The notes beneath the pieces were generated by a model that did no database searches, was not told the origin of the DNA, and saw only the letters and a program-made list of their open reading frames with translations. 64,000 bases of DNA from Sphingomonas sp. M1-B02. GTDB taxonomy: Bacteria; Pseudomonadota; Alphaproteobacteria; Sphingomonadales; Sphingomonadaceae. The stretch spans positions 806,001-870,000 of the forward strand of contig NZ_CP110679.1 in NCBI RefSeq assembly GCF_026167525.1, written 5' to 3'. A program made the translations under genes and the position numbers. Shown piece after piece: positions 51,860-61,347 of this stretch (within the stretch, counting starts at the first letter, position 1; each line of letters opens with the position of its first letter).

Positions 51860-53623
51860 ATGTCGCCCGTCCTGAACATCCACCGCTCGATCCTCGGCCA
51901 GCCGTGGCGCTGGCGCGGGCTCGCAGCCGATGCGCGCGATCCCGGCTTCGCACCCGACGATCTGGTGACCCAGTTGCTGCTCACCCGCGGCTGCACCCGC
52001 GAGACGCTCGAGGACCATCGCAGCCCCAGCATCCGCGCCTTCATGCCCGATCCCTCGATCTTCCGCGACATGGACAAAGCCGCCGAACGCATCGCCGACG
52101 CCGTCGAGGCGCGCGAGCAGGTCGCCATCTTCGGCGACTATGACGTCGACGGCGCCACCTCGGCGGCGCTGATGATCCTGCTGCTGCGCGATCTCGGTCT
52201 CGAGGCGCGACCCTATATCCCCGATCGGCTGATGGAAGGCTATGGCCCGTCGGGCGCGGCGCTGGTCCGGCTCAAGAACGAAGGTGCCAGCCTGATCGTC
52301 ACCGTCGATTGCGGCGCGCAGGCGTTCGAGGCGCTGCAGATGGCGCACGATGCCGGCGCCGACGTGATCGTCTGCGACCATCACAAATGCGCCGCCGAGC
52401 TGCCGGTGGCCTATGCGGTGGTCAATCCCAACCGGCTCGACGAGCAAGAGGGCGCCGCGCACGGCCATCTCGCCGCGGTCGGCGTCGCCTTCCTGCTCGG
52501 CGCCGCCTTGATCCGCACGCTGCGCGCCCGCGGCTGGTTCGCCACCCGCCCCGAGCCCCGCCTGCTCGGCCTGCTCGATCTGGTAGCGCTCGGCACCGTC
52601 GCCGACGTCGCCTCGCTCAAGGGTCTCAACCGCGCCTTCGTGGCGCAGGGCCTCAAGGTCATGGCGCAGCGCCGCAACATCGGCATGAACGCGCTGATCG
52701 AGGCCTCCAGACTGACCCGCGCCCCGACCTGCACCGATCTCGGCTTCGCGCTCGGGCCCCGGATCAACGCCGGCGGCCGCGTCGGCCGCTCCGATCTCGG
52801 CGTCCGCTTGCTCACCACCCGTGATCCGCAGGAAGCCCGCGCCATCGCCGAGGAGCTCAACCTGCTCAACGACGATCGCCGCGCGATCGAAGGCGATGTC
52901 CAGCTCACCGCCGAGGCGATGTGTCAGGCACAGGGCAACCGCGCGATCACCATCGTCGCCGAGCGCGGTTGGCATGCCGGCGTGATCGGCATCGTCGCCG
53001 GCCGACTCAAGGAAAAGACCGGTCGCCCCTCGATCGTCATCGCCATCGACGAGCATGGCATCGGCAAGGGCTCGGGCCGTTCGATCCCGGGCGTCGATCT
53101 CGGCGCCGCGATCCTCGCCGCCAAGGATGCGGGCCTGCTCCACGCCGGCGGCGGCCACGCCATGGCCGCCGGGCTCACCATCGCCGAGGATCGGCTGGAC
53201 GCCTTCGCCGATTTCCTCGAAGATCGACTCGCGGAACGCGTAACCGCGGCGATGGGCGAACGCGCGTTGCTGCTCGACGCCGTCGTCGCCCCCGGCGGCG
53301 TTGTCCCCACTCTCGTCACCGCGATGGAGGCCGGCGGTCCCTACGGCATGGGCTGGCCCGGCCCGCGCATCGCCGCAGGCCCGGTCAGCGTGATCAAGTG
53401 CGACGTGGTCGGCAACGGCCATGTCCGTGCGATCGTCGCCGGTGACGACGGCCGCAGCATCAAGGCGATGGCTTTCCGCCAGGCCGAAAGCGAACTCGGC
53501 GCCGCGCTCCTTTCCGCTCCCCGCCACCGCAAGCTCTGGCTCGCCGGTCGCGCCAAGATCGACGATTGGGGCGCCCGCCCCGCCGCCGAACTGCATATCG
53601 ACGACGCCGCATGGGCAGAATGA
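51860..53623 (+). CDS. recJ: Single-strand-specific 5'-3' exonuclease RecJ
   Basis: A 587-residue DHH-family nuclease for recombination and mismatch repair. Motifs include IFGDYDVDGATSAALM (motif I), IVTVDCGAQAFEAL, VIVCDHHKCAAELP (DHH, motif III), LVALGTVADVASL (motif IV), GPRINAGGRVG and the DHHA1 domain with GSGRSIPGVDL and GGGHAMAAG. ATG 51860 (MSPVLNIHRSILGQPWRWRG) fits the family N-terminus; the open frame before it is AT-rich intergenic sequence. Confidence 0.96.
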   Translation: MSPVLNIHRSILGQPWRWRGLAADARDPGFAPDDLVTQLLLTRGCTRETLEDHRSPSIRAFMPDPSIFRDMDKAAERIADAVEAREQVAIFGDYDVDGATSAALMILLLRDLGLEARPYIPDRLMEGYGPSGAALVRLKNEGASLIVTVDCGAQAFEALQMAHDAGADVIVCDHHKCAAELPVAYAVVNPNRLDEQEGAAHGHLAAVGVAFLLGAALIRTLRARGWFATRPEPRLLGLLDLVALGTVADVASLKGLNRAFVAQGLKVMAQRRNIGMNALIEASRLTRAPTCTDLGFALGPRINAGGRVGRSDLGVRLLTTRDPQEARAIAEELNLLNDDRRAIEGDVQLTAEAMCQAQGNRAITIVAERGWHAGVIGIVAGRLKEKTGRPSIVIAIDEHGIGKGSGRSIPGVDLGAAILAAKDAGLLHAGGGHAMAAGLTIAEDRLDAFADFLEDRLAERVTAAMGERALLLDAVVAPGGVVPTLVTAMEAGGPYGMGWPGPRIAAGPVSVIKCDVVGNGHVRAIVAGDDGRSIKAMAFRQAESELGAALLSAPRHRKLWLAGRAKIDDWGARPAAELHIDDAAWAE

Positions 53624-53634
53624 GCGGACAGCGC

Positions 53635-53663
53635 TTGACCATCCGCCCCGCTTTGCCTAACCG
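53635..53663 (+). promoter_or_regulatory. Putative promoter of tRNA-Glu
   Basis: TTGACC (53635-53640) and TAACCG (53658-53663) with a 17-base spacer stand 17 bases before the tRNA 5' end. This strong -35/weak -10 arrangement is usual for alphaproteobacterial stable-RNA promoters. Confidence 0.5.
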
Positions 53664-53680
53664 GCGCTTCCACGCACGAC

Positions 53681-53755
53681 GGCCCCTTCGTCTAGCGGTT
53701 AGGACGCGGCCCTTTCACGGCTGAAGCACGGGTTCGATTCCCGTAGGGGTCACCA
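53681..53755 (+). tRNA. tRNA-Glu (anticodon TTC)
   Basis: The 75-nt sequence folds as a cloverleaf. Acceptor stem GGCCCCT/AGGGGTC, D-arm with TAGCGGTTAGGA, anticodon stem-loop with loop CTTTCAC giving TTC, T-arm CGGGTTCGATTCCCG, and an encoded 3' CCA. No selenocysteine-type or long variable arm is present. Confidence 0.97.
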
Positions 53756-54138
53756 TCGTCTAACGGAAAATAGCAAAACCGCGCCATTTCGGACGATCTG
53801 GCAGAATCGCATTCCACATTTCGTCTTACACATTTTTCGCGGCTCTATCGGCTTGCGCGGACATGCCTTTGGACGACGATTGCGATTTCTCGCTGCCCGG
53901 AAGCTTGCGTGGAGGGATCGGCCGGTTGCGGCCTGACCGCTTCTGGGCCGGAACCGTGGAAGCGGCCATGATGCACCAGTCGCCCGACCCAGCGACACTG
54001 GGCCGGCCGCGGACGTGAAGCTTTGGTGGCGGGGGCCATGCTTTCGTCTAGCTACGGGGGTGGGACACACCAGGCCCCCTATTACCGCGAGACTGCCGCG
54101 CGGGCTGATACGCTGCGACCTTTGATCCGCTTACGATC
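53756..54138. other. Non-coding stretch downstream of tRNA-Glu
   Basis: About 380 bases between the tRNA and the phoD stop. Short open frames on both strands have no recognisable signature. The part near the tRNA is relatively A+T-rich. I see no integrase, no direct repeat of the tRNA 3' end and no insertion-sequence ends. Confidence 0.5.
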
Positions 54139-55707
54139 CTACAGTCGATGGACGCCCGGCTGCCGGGGCACAGTCACTAGCGTCGCAATCTTCCGCCTCT
54201 CGCCACCGGGAGCTGTCACCTTTTCGACGCCTATGACGTCCGTGCGCCACTCCTTCTTCCCGATGGTAAACAGCTGGTAGCCCCTCTGATCGTTCAGCAG
54301 GCTCGTCTGCGGGTTTTCGGAAAGGACATTTTCCCAGCCCTTCGGAATGTCCGATCCGTCCCCACCCGTCGAGATGGAAGAGGCGACATATTCGGTGGCA
54401 ACGGCCGGCCCTTCCCATTCATTCTCGCGCGCGGGAACGACGCCGGCATGGTGCTTGTGCACATCGCCGGTGGCGACGATTACATTGGTCAGCTTCTTTT
54501 CGAGGATTGTATCCACAATGCGTGCCCGCGCATCTGGATAGCCGCTCCAGGAATCGAGGTTTTCCCGGCCCTCGGCACGGCTCTCGAGGTAGCGGAACGG
54601 CATCATCATCACCTGCTGCGCAAGCAGGTTCCATCCGAAGTCCGCGCGCATCCCCCCCTTTAGCCAATTCTCTTGCGCTGCGCCGAGCATCTGCGACGGT
54701 CGGCCGTCGGAAACTGGCCGACAATCGTTCGTCTTGCGAGGCGCGCAACGCTGATCGGTCCGGTGCTGGCGCGTATCCAGCAAATGGATGCGCAGCAGTC
54801 GCCCATAGTCCAACCGGCGGTGCATGTGCAGGCCGCCATTCGCCGGAAACTGCGCTCGACGCACGGGCATATTCTCATACCACGCCTGCATCGCGGCATA
54901 GCGGCGCATCAGGAACAGTTCGGGCGGCGTCCCCTGCTCATCATACTGCGCGGCCCAATTATTGTCGATCTCATGATCATCCCAGCTGGGCAGAAAGGCG
55001 ACCGCCGCGTGCGCCGCCTGCAGATCGGGGTCCATCTTATACTGCGCGTAGCGGCGGCGATAATCGTCGAGCGAATAGATCTCGTCGCCATGATGGGTGC
55101 GGAAGCAGTTGCGTTCGCCGTCGCCGGCCTTCGGGCACTGCCGTCCGGCCCAATGCTCATAGATATAGTCGCCATAATGGAAGACGGCGTCGAGATCGGG
55201 CTCCTCACTCATATGGCGATATGCGGTGAAATAGCCATTCTCATAATGCTGGCAGCCGGCAACGCCGATGCGCAGCCGATCCACCACCGCGCCAGCCGCC
55301 GGAGCCGCGCGTACGGCGCCCACCGGACTTGCGTGGTCGCCCGTCAGGAAGCGATAATGATATAGGCGCGCGGGGTGGAGTCCCTTCACCTCGACATGGA
55401 CCGAGTGGCCCAGTTCGGGCCGCGCGAGAGCCTCGCCCGATTGGAGGATGCGCGCGAAACGCGCATCCTCGGCGACCTCCCAGCGCACCGGCACCGACTT
55501 CATCGGCATGCCACTTCCCGGATCGAACGGCTTGGGCGCCAGCCTCGTCCACAACACGAAGCCGTCCGGATGCGGATCGCCCGAAGCAATGCCGAGCGTG
55601 AACGGATATCCGGCGAGCGTCTGGGCGAACACCGCCCGGCTCTCGATGCCTGCAAAGAGGGCGAGCGAGCCCATACTCTTGACCAGGGTGCGGCGATCGA
55701 ACTGCAT
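54139..55707 (-). CDS. phoD: PhoD-type alkaline phosphatase/phosphodiesterase (Tat-exported)
   Basis: A 522-residue metallophosphatase with a twin-arginine signal (DRRTLVKSMGSLALFAG). It has the PhoD N-terminal domain (YPFTLGIASGDPHPDGFVLWTRLAP) and catalytic blocks VAGCQHYENGYF, HYGDYIYEHW, LPSWDDHEIDNNWA and VIVATGDVHKHHAG, which carry the Ca/Fe ligands. It releases phosphate from diesters outside the cytoplasm. Starts 26 bases after the metallophosphoesterase stop with AAGGATC before the ATG; last gene of the phosphorus operon. Confidence 0.94.
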   Translation of the reverse strand: MQFDRRTLVKSMGSLALFAGIESRAVFAQTLAGYPFTLGIASGDPHPDGFVLWTRLAPKPFDPGSGMPMKSVPVRWEVAEDARFARILQSGEALARPELGHSVHVEVKGLHPARLYHYRFLTGDHASPVGAVRAAPAAGAVVDRLRIGVAGCQHYENGYFTAYRHMSEEPDLDAVFHYGDYIYEHWAGRQCPKAGDGERNCFRTHHGDEIYSLDDYRRRYAQYKMDPDLQAAHAAVAFLPSWDDHEIDNNWAAQYDEQGTPPELFLMRRYAAMQAWYENMPVRRAQFPANGGLHMHRRLDYGRLLRIHLLDTRQHRTDQRCAPRKTNDCRPVSDGRPSQMLGAAQENWLKGGMRADFGWNLLAQQVMMMPFRYLESRAEGRENLDSWSGYPDARARIVDTILEKKLTNVIVATGDVHKHHAGVVPARENEWEGPAVATEYVASSISTGGDGSDIPKGWENVLSENPQTSLLNDQRGYQLFTIGKKEWRTDVIGVEKVTAPGGERRKIATLVTVPRQPGVHRL

Positions 55708-55733
55708 GGTTGATCCTTCGTTTGGAGACTGGC

Positions 55734-57038
55734 TTATCGCGCCGATGCGCGGGCGGGAGCGCCAAACCTGCGGTGAAAATCGTCGAGCTCAATGTTGAAC
55801 TCTTCGCGGTCGAGATATTCGCGGTCAGAGAGCTTCGCCTGCCCGTCATGCGTCTTGTACCAGGCGCCATAGTCGGGAATCTCGGACGCGAACTTGCCAT
55901 AATGGGTGGAATAGGTGCGGACCTCGATGGACGGCCGATCCGCGTCCAGCCGGAACCGCAGCAGCCGCAGCCAGCCGTCGCCCACGTCGCTGCCTTCGGC
56001 GCCCCCGTCCTTGGCGGTCTGGCCGCGACCCTGATAGTCGGCCATCATCTGATAGACTTTCTTGCCGGATCGGTTGGTCTCGACACTGAAGCCCTGGCCG
56101 CCGACATGACCGCTCAGCACGAGGAAGATCTGGTCGTTTCGGCTGATGAACGCATCCCACAGCATCTGCGGGTTGTTGTCGCGCCGGTCGAGAACGCTGT
56201 TGTCGGGGTTGGAGGCCAGGTTGCGCGAACCGTTGCGGGCCAGATAATCGTGCGTCGAGACGATTGTAGGCAGACCGGGAAAGCGGCGGAGCATTGCGGT
56301 CGCCCAGGCCAGCGAGGCGTCGGGCGCATGATATTGCAACCCGATATGGAGGAAGCGGCATTTCCCCGCGGTGAAAATCTGCGCGCTGTCGGCGCCGCCC
56401 TCGTGCGAACCGACATACCAAGGCTGGCCGCTGAAAAATTGCGACTTGTCGGAAAAGGCCGACTGGAAACCCCTCAGGCCGCCGACATGGCGGAGGCCGG
56501 CTTTCTTGAGCTCCGGCCTCGGCGGGTGAGCCGGATCGGTCCATAAGGCATCAAAATCGTGATTGCCGGGGATCACCGAGAAAGGAAGCTTGCCCGCGAT
56601 CAGCTGATAGGCGGCAATCGCGGCGGGGATTTCGAACGATCGCGTGTGGGCCTTTGGCGACATGGCGACTTCCGAGCCGCCATTGGCGATCCATTTGAAG
56701 CCGCGCGCGGCATGTTCGGGGTCCATCCATTCGGAATAATGCTGCCAGACATCGCCCATATGCGTGGCGAAGACGATGTCGCCGCCAGCGCTTCTCGCGT
56801 TGGCAGCAACCCACTGCATCTGTGCATAGAATTGCTCGACAGCATCGAAGGGGAATCCGGACCATTTCTGATGCCGGTAGTCGACGTAGTTCTGCGTGTC
56901 GGGAATCATCGCGACCGTGAAGTCGCCGCATTTCCCCTTTCGATATGCTTCGGCATGAGCCGTCGGTGAGAAGGCGGCGACAAGGGCGGCCGTGAGGCCA
57001 ACTACGGCCCGGAGCGCAACTATTTCACGATGGGCCAT
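55734..57038 (-). CDS. Exported calcineurin-like metallophosphoesterase
   Basis: A 434-residue periplasmic phosphoesterase. Signal peptide MAHREIVALRAVVGLTAALVAAFSPTAHA; metal-binding blocks FTVAMIPDTQNYVDY (D), FATHMGDVWQHYSEW (GD), SVIPGNHDFDA (GNHD) and STHDY...LVLSGHVGGQG (H...GH). Very likely hydrolyses organic phosphates released by the upstream phospholipase. ATG 57038 is chosen because it starts the signal peptide; a run of twelve C (coding strand) ends 24 bases before it. Confidence 0.88.
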   Translation of the reverse strand: MAHREIVALRAVVGLTAALVAAFSPTAHAEAYRKGKCGDFTVAMIPDTQNYVDYRHQKWSGFPFDAVEQFYAQMQWVAANARSAGGDIVFATHMGDVWQHYSEWMDPEHAARGFKWIANGGSEVAMSPKAHTRSFEIPAAIAAYQLIAGKLPFSVIPGNHDFDALWTDPAHPPRPELKKAGLRHVGGLRGFQSAFSDKSQFFSGQPWYVGSHEGGADSAQIFTAGKCRFLHIGLQYHAPDASLAWATAMLRRFPGLPTIVSTHDYLARNGSRNLASNPDNSVLDRRDNNPQMLWDAFISRNDQIFLVLSGHVGGQGFSVETNRSGKKVYQMMADYQGRGQTAKDGGAEGSDVGDGWLRLLRFRLDADRPSIEVRTYSTHYGKFASEIPDYGAWYKTHDGQAKLSDREYLDREEFNIELDDFHRRFGAPARASAR

Positions 57039-57062
57039 CAACTCGTCTTTCGATCTTGTGTC

Positions 57063-57074
57063 GGGGGGGGGGGG
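57063..57074. repeat. Homopolymer of 12 G (C on the coding strand) in the phosphoesterase leader
   Basis: An uninterrupted run of twelve G lies between the TonB receptor stop (57134) and the phosphoesterase start (57038). Tracts of this length are prone to slippage. It is in the untranslated leader, so length change would alter spacing or mRNA folding and not reading frame. It is also a place where sequencing error is common. Confidence 0.8.
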
Positions 57075-57133
57075 AGATTGCGGCGGGCTGCCCGGCAATG
57101 GGGAAGCGCGCGCGGCGCTCCCCCCGCGACCGG

Positions 57134-59764
57134 CTACATCTTGAAGATGAGATCCAACTGGAACGAGCGATTGCGAGTCATCTCATAGCGACGCATCTCG
57201 TACGGCACGTCATAATAGCCTTGGGCGATCGGGTCCTGAAGGATGTTATTCGCCTGCAGCTTGACGATGATGTTATCGCCCAGCGCGTAGCGGAACGCGG
57301 CATCGAGCTGGCCGCGCGCTTCCAGCCAGTAGGTGGTCCAGGAATAGGCGCCGAGCGAGATCGGGCTCTTGCTCTTCCAGTTATACGCCAGCCGCACCTC
57401 GCCGTTTCCGGGAAGGCGATAGAAGAGGCTCGCATTGGCCAGCCAGTCGGCCTGATATTGCAGCGCGTCGAGATGAACCTCGGTGGTGCCTGACAGATAA
57501 TCCATGTTCGCCCACATCCGCGTGACGTTGGCGGAGACACCCAGCTTGTTCTTCAGAAATCCGGGGAGCCCCGGAATCTCGCTGCTGACGATCTGGAACT
57601 CGATCCCCTTCATTTTCGACGACAGTGCGTTCATCGGCTGGGTCACCTCATAGGTGACGCCGCCGATGACAAGATCGGCACCCCGCATCGTATAGATGTC
57701 GTCCTTGATGTTCTTGACGAATCCGCTGAGCGCGATCAGCCCGCTGCCCGCGAAATAATATTCGGCGGCGAGATCGAAATTGTCCGAGCGGCGCGGTTTG
57801 AGATCGGGATTGCCGCGCGAGATGACGAGTTCGTCGTCGTCGCGGGTCTCGGCGCGGGCGATCTGCTCGAATGCGGGGCGGCCGAGCGTGCGGCTGTAGC
57901 CGGCCTTGACTCGGAAGTTGTCGCCGAGCTGCTGGGAGAGAAGAATAGAGGGAAGCAAGTGGCGATAGCCCCCATCATATTGCTGGAACGCGCCGGCATA
58001 TCGACCGCCGACCGCGAGGGGCGACGACGCCTCATAATCGACATCGTCGTAGCGAAAGCCGGCGACCGCGTTGAAGGTGTCGGTAGCGTAGGTCACCGAT
58101 GCATAGCCGGCGAGAATGCGCTCCTTATAGGTATAGTCGCCCGACCAGGCAGCGTTGTTGGTGGTGGCCTGGTTGATCGCCAGGTTGGGCTTCACGTTTG
58201 CCTCGAACTTGGCATAGTCGATCCAGAGCACCGGCATGTCATACATCCAGGGCAGGAAGCCATCCGGAACGAAGCCGATATCGCCCATCGCGCTGCTATT
58301 GTTGACGTAGGTAGTCTGCGCCTGGTTGCGCGTCGCTTCGACCTTGCGCGCATCGATGCCCACCGCAAAGCCGAAGCCGTTGTTGCCGCGCCCGAAATTG
58401 TTCCGGTAATCTAGCTTGCCCTCGACCGAAGTCATCTTGGCATCGACGAACAGGTCGGAGGCGGCCGACAGCCGGTAGTTCGCCGTGTTGATCAGCGGAT
58501 CATAATTGTCGATCGTGATCCGGTCCGACAATTCCGACATGTCATAATTGATGAACGAACTCGGCGGACTATAGGCATAGATCGCGGTCAAATCCGTGTC
58601 GTGAAACCTGTTCATGTTCCAGCCGGCGCGAGCTTCAAGGACGGCGTTGGAATCGAATTCCTTGACGGTCTTGAAGATGAAGCCGCGCGTCTCATTCTCG
58701 AACCGGTCATAGGAATAAGAAGGCCGTGTGCGGCCAATCTTCAATCTGGCGGTTTCGGGGCCAGTGCGAACGAGACCGGTATATTGCTCGACATAGAATT
58801 GGTTGAGCGTCTGGTCCTCGAGCTGCTTATATTCGTAGCCCAGCAGCGATAGCTGCAGCCCCGGCGCAGGCTCATATTCGAGCTGCGCCGATCCACCGAA
58901 GGTGCGGGTGAAATGGGTATAATCCATCGGCCGGATGAGCGTCGGCAGCGGATGCAAGCCATCCCAGTTCGACAGGTTTGCGTTCGCCGCCGCGCCGTTT
59001 GGCTGATAGAAGACGCGGCCGTTCGGGTTGCGCTTGGTATAATCATAGGCCCGCTGGCGATAGACGCCGGAGAGCACTACGCCGAACTGCCCCTCGCCCC
59101 CGAATTTCCGCGCCCACAGGCCCTTCACGCCGCCGCCCCACGGGGTATCGCTGTAGCTTCCGCGGCTATTGTCCCCGGGCACATATTTGCCATAGCCGGT
59201 CTGCAGGCTGACAAAGGCGTCGATGTAGAAAGTGTCCTTGTCATTCAGGGCGCTGCGCGGGACGATGTTGGTCACGCCGCCGATCGCGCCGGCGTCCAGA
59301 TCGGAAGTGAAGGTCTTGAAGATCTGGGTCGTGCGCGAAATCTGCGTCGGGATCAGATTGAGGTCGACGCGGCGCAACCCGTCGCCGTCGTTCGCGGACG
59401 AGAACATTGCCATGCCGTCGAATGAGGTGAAGTTCAGATCGGGCGAGATCCCACGCACCGACACATAGGCAGCTTCCTGCTCGCCATACAGCGTCTGCAT
59501 CGAACTGACGCCGGGCACGCGGATCAGCGCATCGGCAAGCGTTTCGTCGGCAAGATCGCCGGTATCATCCTGAGTCAGCGTGTCGACCACACCCAGCGCC
59601 TGGCGGCGGTTGTTTACATCTTCGGCAGCACGCGCGGCACTGCCGATGACGACGATTTCTTCGTCGCCGGCGGCGCGCGCAGCGCCCGAATCCTGTGCTT
59701 GAGCGGCAGTGGCCAGCGCCAGAACGGACGTGGTCAAGAATATGCGAGCGATAGCGAAAGTCAT
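57134..59764 (-). CDS. TonB-dependent receptor (Caulobacter-type)
   Basis: An 876-residue outer-membrane receptor starting MTFAIARIFLTTSVLALATAAQAQ. The plug is recognisable by ETLADALIRVPGVSSMQ, YVSVRGISPDLNFTSFDGM and IFKTFTSDLDAGAIGGVTNI, the pattern of large Caulobacter-type receptors for polymers or complex organics; the barrel ends SFQLDLIFKM. It lies between a phospholipase C-like gene and two phosphatase genes, so a phosphorus-containing organic substrate such as a lipid head-group or nucleotide is plausible. Confidence 0.92.
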   Translation of the reverse strand: MTFAIARIFLTTSVLALATAAQAQDSGAARAAGDEEIVVIGSAARAAEDVNNRRQALGVVDTLTQDDTGDLADETLADALIRVPGVSSMQTLYGEQEAAYVSVRGISPDLNFTSFDGMAMFSSANDGDGLRRVDLNLIPTQISRTTQIFKTFTSDLDAGAIGGVTNIVPRSALNDKDTFYIDAFVSLQTGYGKYVPGDNSRGSYSDTPWGGGVKGLWARKFGGEGQFGVVLSGVYRQRAYDYTKRNPNGRVFYQPNGAAANANLSNWDGLHPLPTLIRPMDYTHFTRTFGGSAQLEYEPAPGLQLSLLGYEYKQLEDQTLNQFYVEQYTGLVRTGPETARLKIGRTRPSYSYDRFENETRGFIFKTVKEFDSNAVLEARAGWNMNRFHDTDLTAIYAYSPPSSFINYDMSELSDRITIDNYDPLINTANYRLSAASDLFVDAKMTSVEGKLDYRNNFGRGNNGFGFAVGIDARKVEATRNQAQTTYVNNSSAMGDIGFVPDGFLPWMYDMPVLWIDYAKFEANVKPNLAINQATTNNAAWSGDYTYKERILAGYASVTYATDTFNAVAGFRYDDVDYEASSPLAVGGRYAGAFQQYDGGYRHLLPSILLSQQLGDNFRVKAGYSRTLGRPAFEQIARAETRDDDELVISRGNPDLKPRRSDNFDLAAEYYFAGSGLIALSGFVKNIKDDIYTMRGADLVIGGVTYEVTQPMNALSSKMKGIEFQIVSSEIPGLPGFLKNKLGVSANVTRMWANMDYLSGTTEVHLDALQYQADWLANASLFYRLPGNGEVRLAYNWKSKSPISLGAYSWTTYWLEARGQLDAAFRYALGDNIIVKLQANNILQDPIAQGYYDVPYEMRRYEMTRNRSFQLDLIFKM

Positions 59765-59838
59765 TGTTTTCCCCAGTGTTTTGCGCGGCGGAAGGCTGCT
59801 ACCTCCCGCCGGGCCGTCATTCGAATTCGATTGGTGGA

Positions 59839-61347
59839 TCAGCCCTTCGTTGCGGGCCGCGTGTCGGGTTTCAGGTTTGCGAGCGCGGTGTGCGGTCGCT
59901 TTCCCCTTTCCTGAACGGGAAGGGTCTGGTCGCCGCTCGGTATCGCCGGCGCCGGCAGGTTGGCTGCTGCGAACCTCGCATGGTGCAGCAGGCCGCCCGT
60001 GCTCGGTAGGATCGGCGGCTTGGCTCGGGGTTCGCCGAAGCGAAAAGCGGCCGTAAGATCGCCGAAGGTCGCGCGCCGCCAATCCGAGATGTTCGGTTCT
60101 CTCACACCCGTGAAGCGCTCCAGGAACTGGAGGATCGAGGTGTGATCGAAGGGCTGGCTGCACACCCATCCCCCCGCCGTCCATGGCGAGATGATGATGC
60201 AGGGAACGCGGAAGCCGGCGCCTACAGGGACTCCGTCAACGAATTCGTCGATGGCGCCCTCGGACGGCACCGGTGGCGGTACATGATCGAACTGGCCATC
60301 ATTCTCGTCATAGTTGAGAATGAAGACAGTCTTTGCCCACACGTCGGGATTGGCCGCGACCGCATCGAGCTTGCTGGCAATAAATTCCGCGCCAGCGGCC
60401 GGGCTGGAGTTGCCGGGGTGCTCGCAGCCTTCGTTGGTCGGGCAGAGCCAAGTTACCGCCGGAAGTCGGTCATGCAGCGCGTCATACTCAAACTGCCCGT
60501 CCGAGGCCGACGGCATTCCCTTTGCGCGGAGCGGTGAGTGCGGCGCCGAATCCATGAACGCGCGAAACAGGCGCAGCACGTTGAAGCCGGTGCCGTTGTC
60601 CGCATGCTGATAGACCTTCCAACTTACGCCCGCTTCCTCGAGCCGTTCTGCGTAAGTCTTCCAAGTCAGTCCCTCAGCAGGCGACTTCTGGGTCGTTTGA
60701 GGGAGGCCATGGCGTCCATCTGCGTCGATCGTGCCGGTGAGGTAGTAAAACCGGTTTGGCCGCGTCGAACCCAGCACCGAGCAGTGATAGGAATCGCAGA
60801 TCGTGAAAGCTTCGGCCAACGCCCGATGGAAGGGGATATCCTCGCGGTTGAAATATCCCATCGTGTACGGGCCGTTTGCGCCATCAGCCTTGCGATGCGC
60901 GGGCAGCCACTGGTCCATCCGCCCACCGTTCCATGCGTCATGCTGTACCTCCCAGGAATGGCGGGTCGAGGGAATCCGTTGGGCACTTGTCGAGAATGTG
61001 TCGAGGTGGAAGGGAAGCAGATACCCCTTCGGGTTCACCGCGTCCGGCTGATGAAACACGCTCCTGCCACTGGCCAACGTCATTGCATCTGGATCGCCAA
61101 ATCCCCGTACGCCGCGCATGGTGCCGAAATAATGGTCGAACGATCGGTTTTCCTGCATCAACATCACGACATGCTTGATGTCCCTCAGCGACCCTGCGCG
61201 GCGGGGCGACTGAGCAAGCAGCTTCTGCACGTTCGCCGGCATCAGCGACGATGCGGCCGCAAAGGACGCCACCTGGGACGACCCTTTCAACAATCGGCGG
61301 CGGGTGAACATGCCGTCGTCTGATACTTTCGTCACTGTGGCCCCCAT
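59839..61347 (-). CDS. Phospholipase C-like phosphoesterase (Tat-exported)
   Basis: A 502-residue enzyme of the bacterial phosphatidylcholine-PLC/acid phosphatase family. Tat signal FTRRRLLKGSSQVASFAAASSL; hallmark active-site block HVVMLMQENRSFDHYFGTMRGVRGFGDP, followed by CDSYHCSVLGSTRPNRFYYLTG and ILNYDENDGQFDHVPPP. The C-terminal repeats of large PLCs (about 700 residues) are absent, so this is the short form. ATG 61347 (MGATVTKVSDDG) is preferred over a GTG at 61380. First gene of the phosphorus operon; TonB receptor follows 74 bases later. Confidence 0.9.
   Translation of the reverse strand: MGATVTKVSDDGMFTRRRLLKGSSQVASFAAASSLMPANVQKLLAQSPRRAGSLRDIKHVVMLMQENRSFDHYFGTMRGVRGFGDPDAMTLASGRSVFHQPDAVNPKGYLLPFHLDTFSTSAQRIPSTRHSWEVQHDAWNGGRMDQWLPAHRKADGANGPYTMGYFNREDIPFHRALAEAFTICDSYHCSVLGSTRPNRFYYLTGTIDADGRHGLPQTTQKSPAEGLTWKTYAERLEEAGVSWKVYQHADNGTGFNVLRLFRAFMDSAPHSPLRAKGMPSASDGQFEYDALHDRLPAVTWLCPTNEGCEHPGNSSPAAGAEFIASKLDAVAANPDVWAKTVFILNYDENDGQFDHVPPPVPSEGAIDEFVDGVPVGAGFRVPCIIISPWTAGGWVCSQPFDHTSILQFLERFTGVREPNISDWRRATFGDLTAAFRFGEPRAKPPILPSTGGLLHHARFAAANLPAPAIPSGDQTLPVQERGKRPHTALANLKPDTRPATKG

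Noticed and set aside
54044..54055. TTCGTCTAGC, a ten-base match to the 5' part of tRNA-Glu, considered as attachment-site remnant
   Set aside because: Too short, matches the 5' and not the 3' part of the tRNA, and there is no integrase or island-type gene nearby.
53750..54070. 106-residue minus-strand ORF downstream of tRNA-Glu
   Set aside because: It overlaps the tRNA 3' end, has no ribosome-binding site and no recognisable composition or motif.
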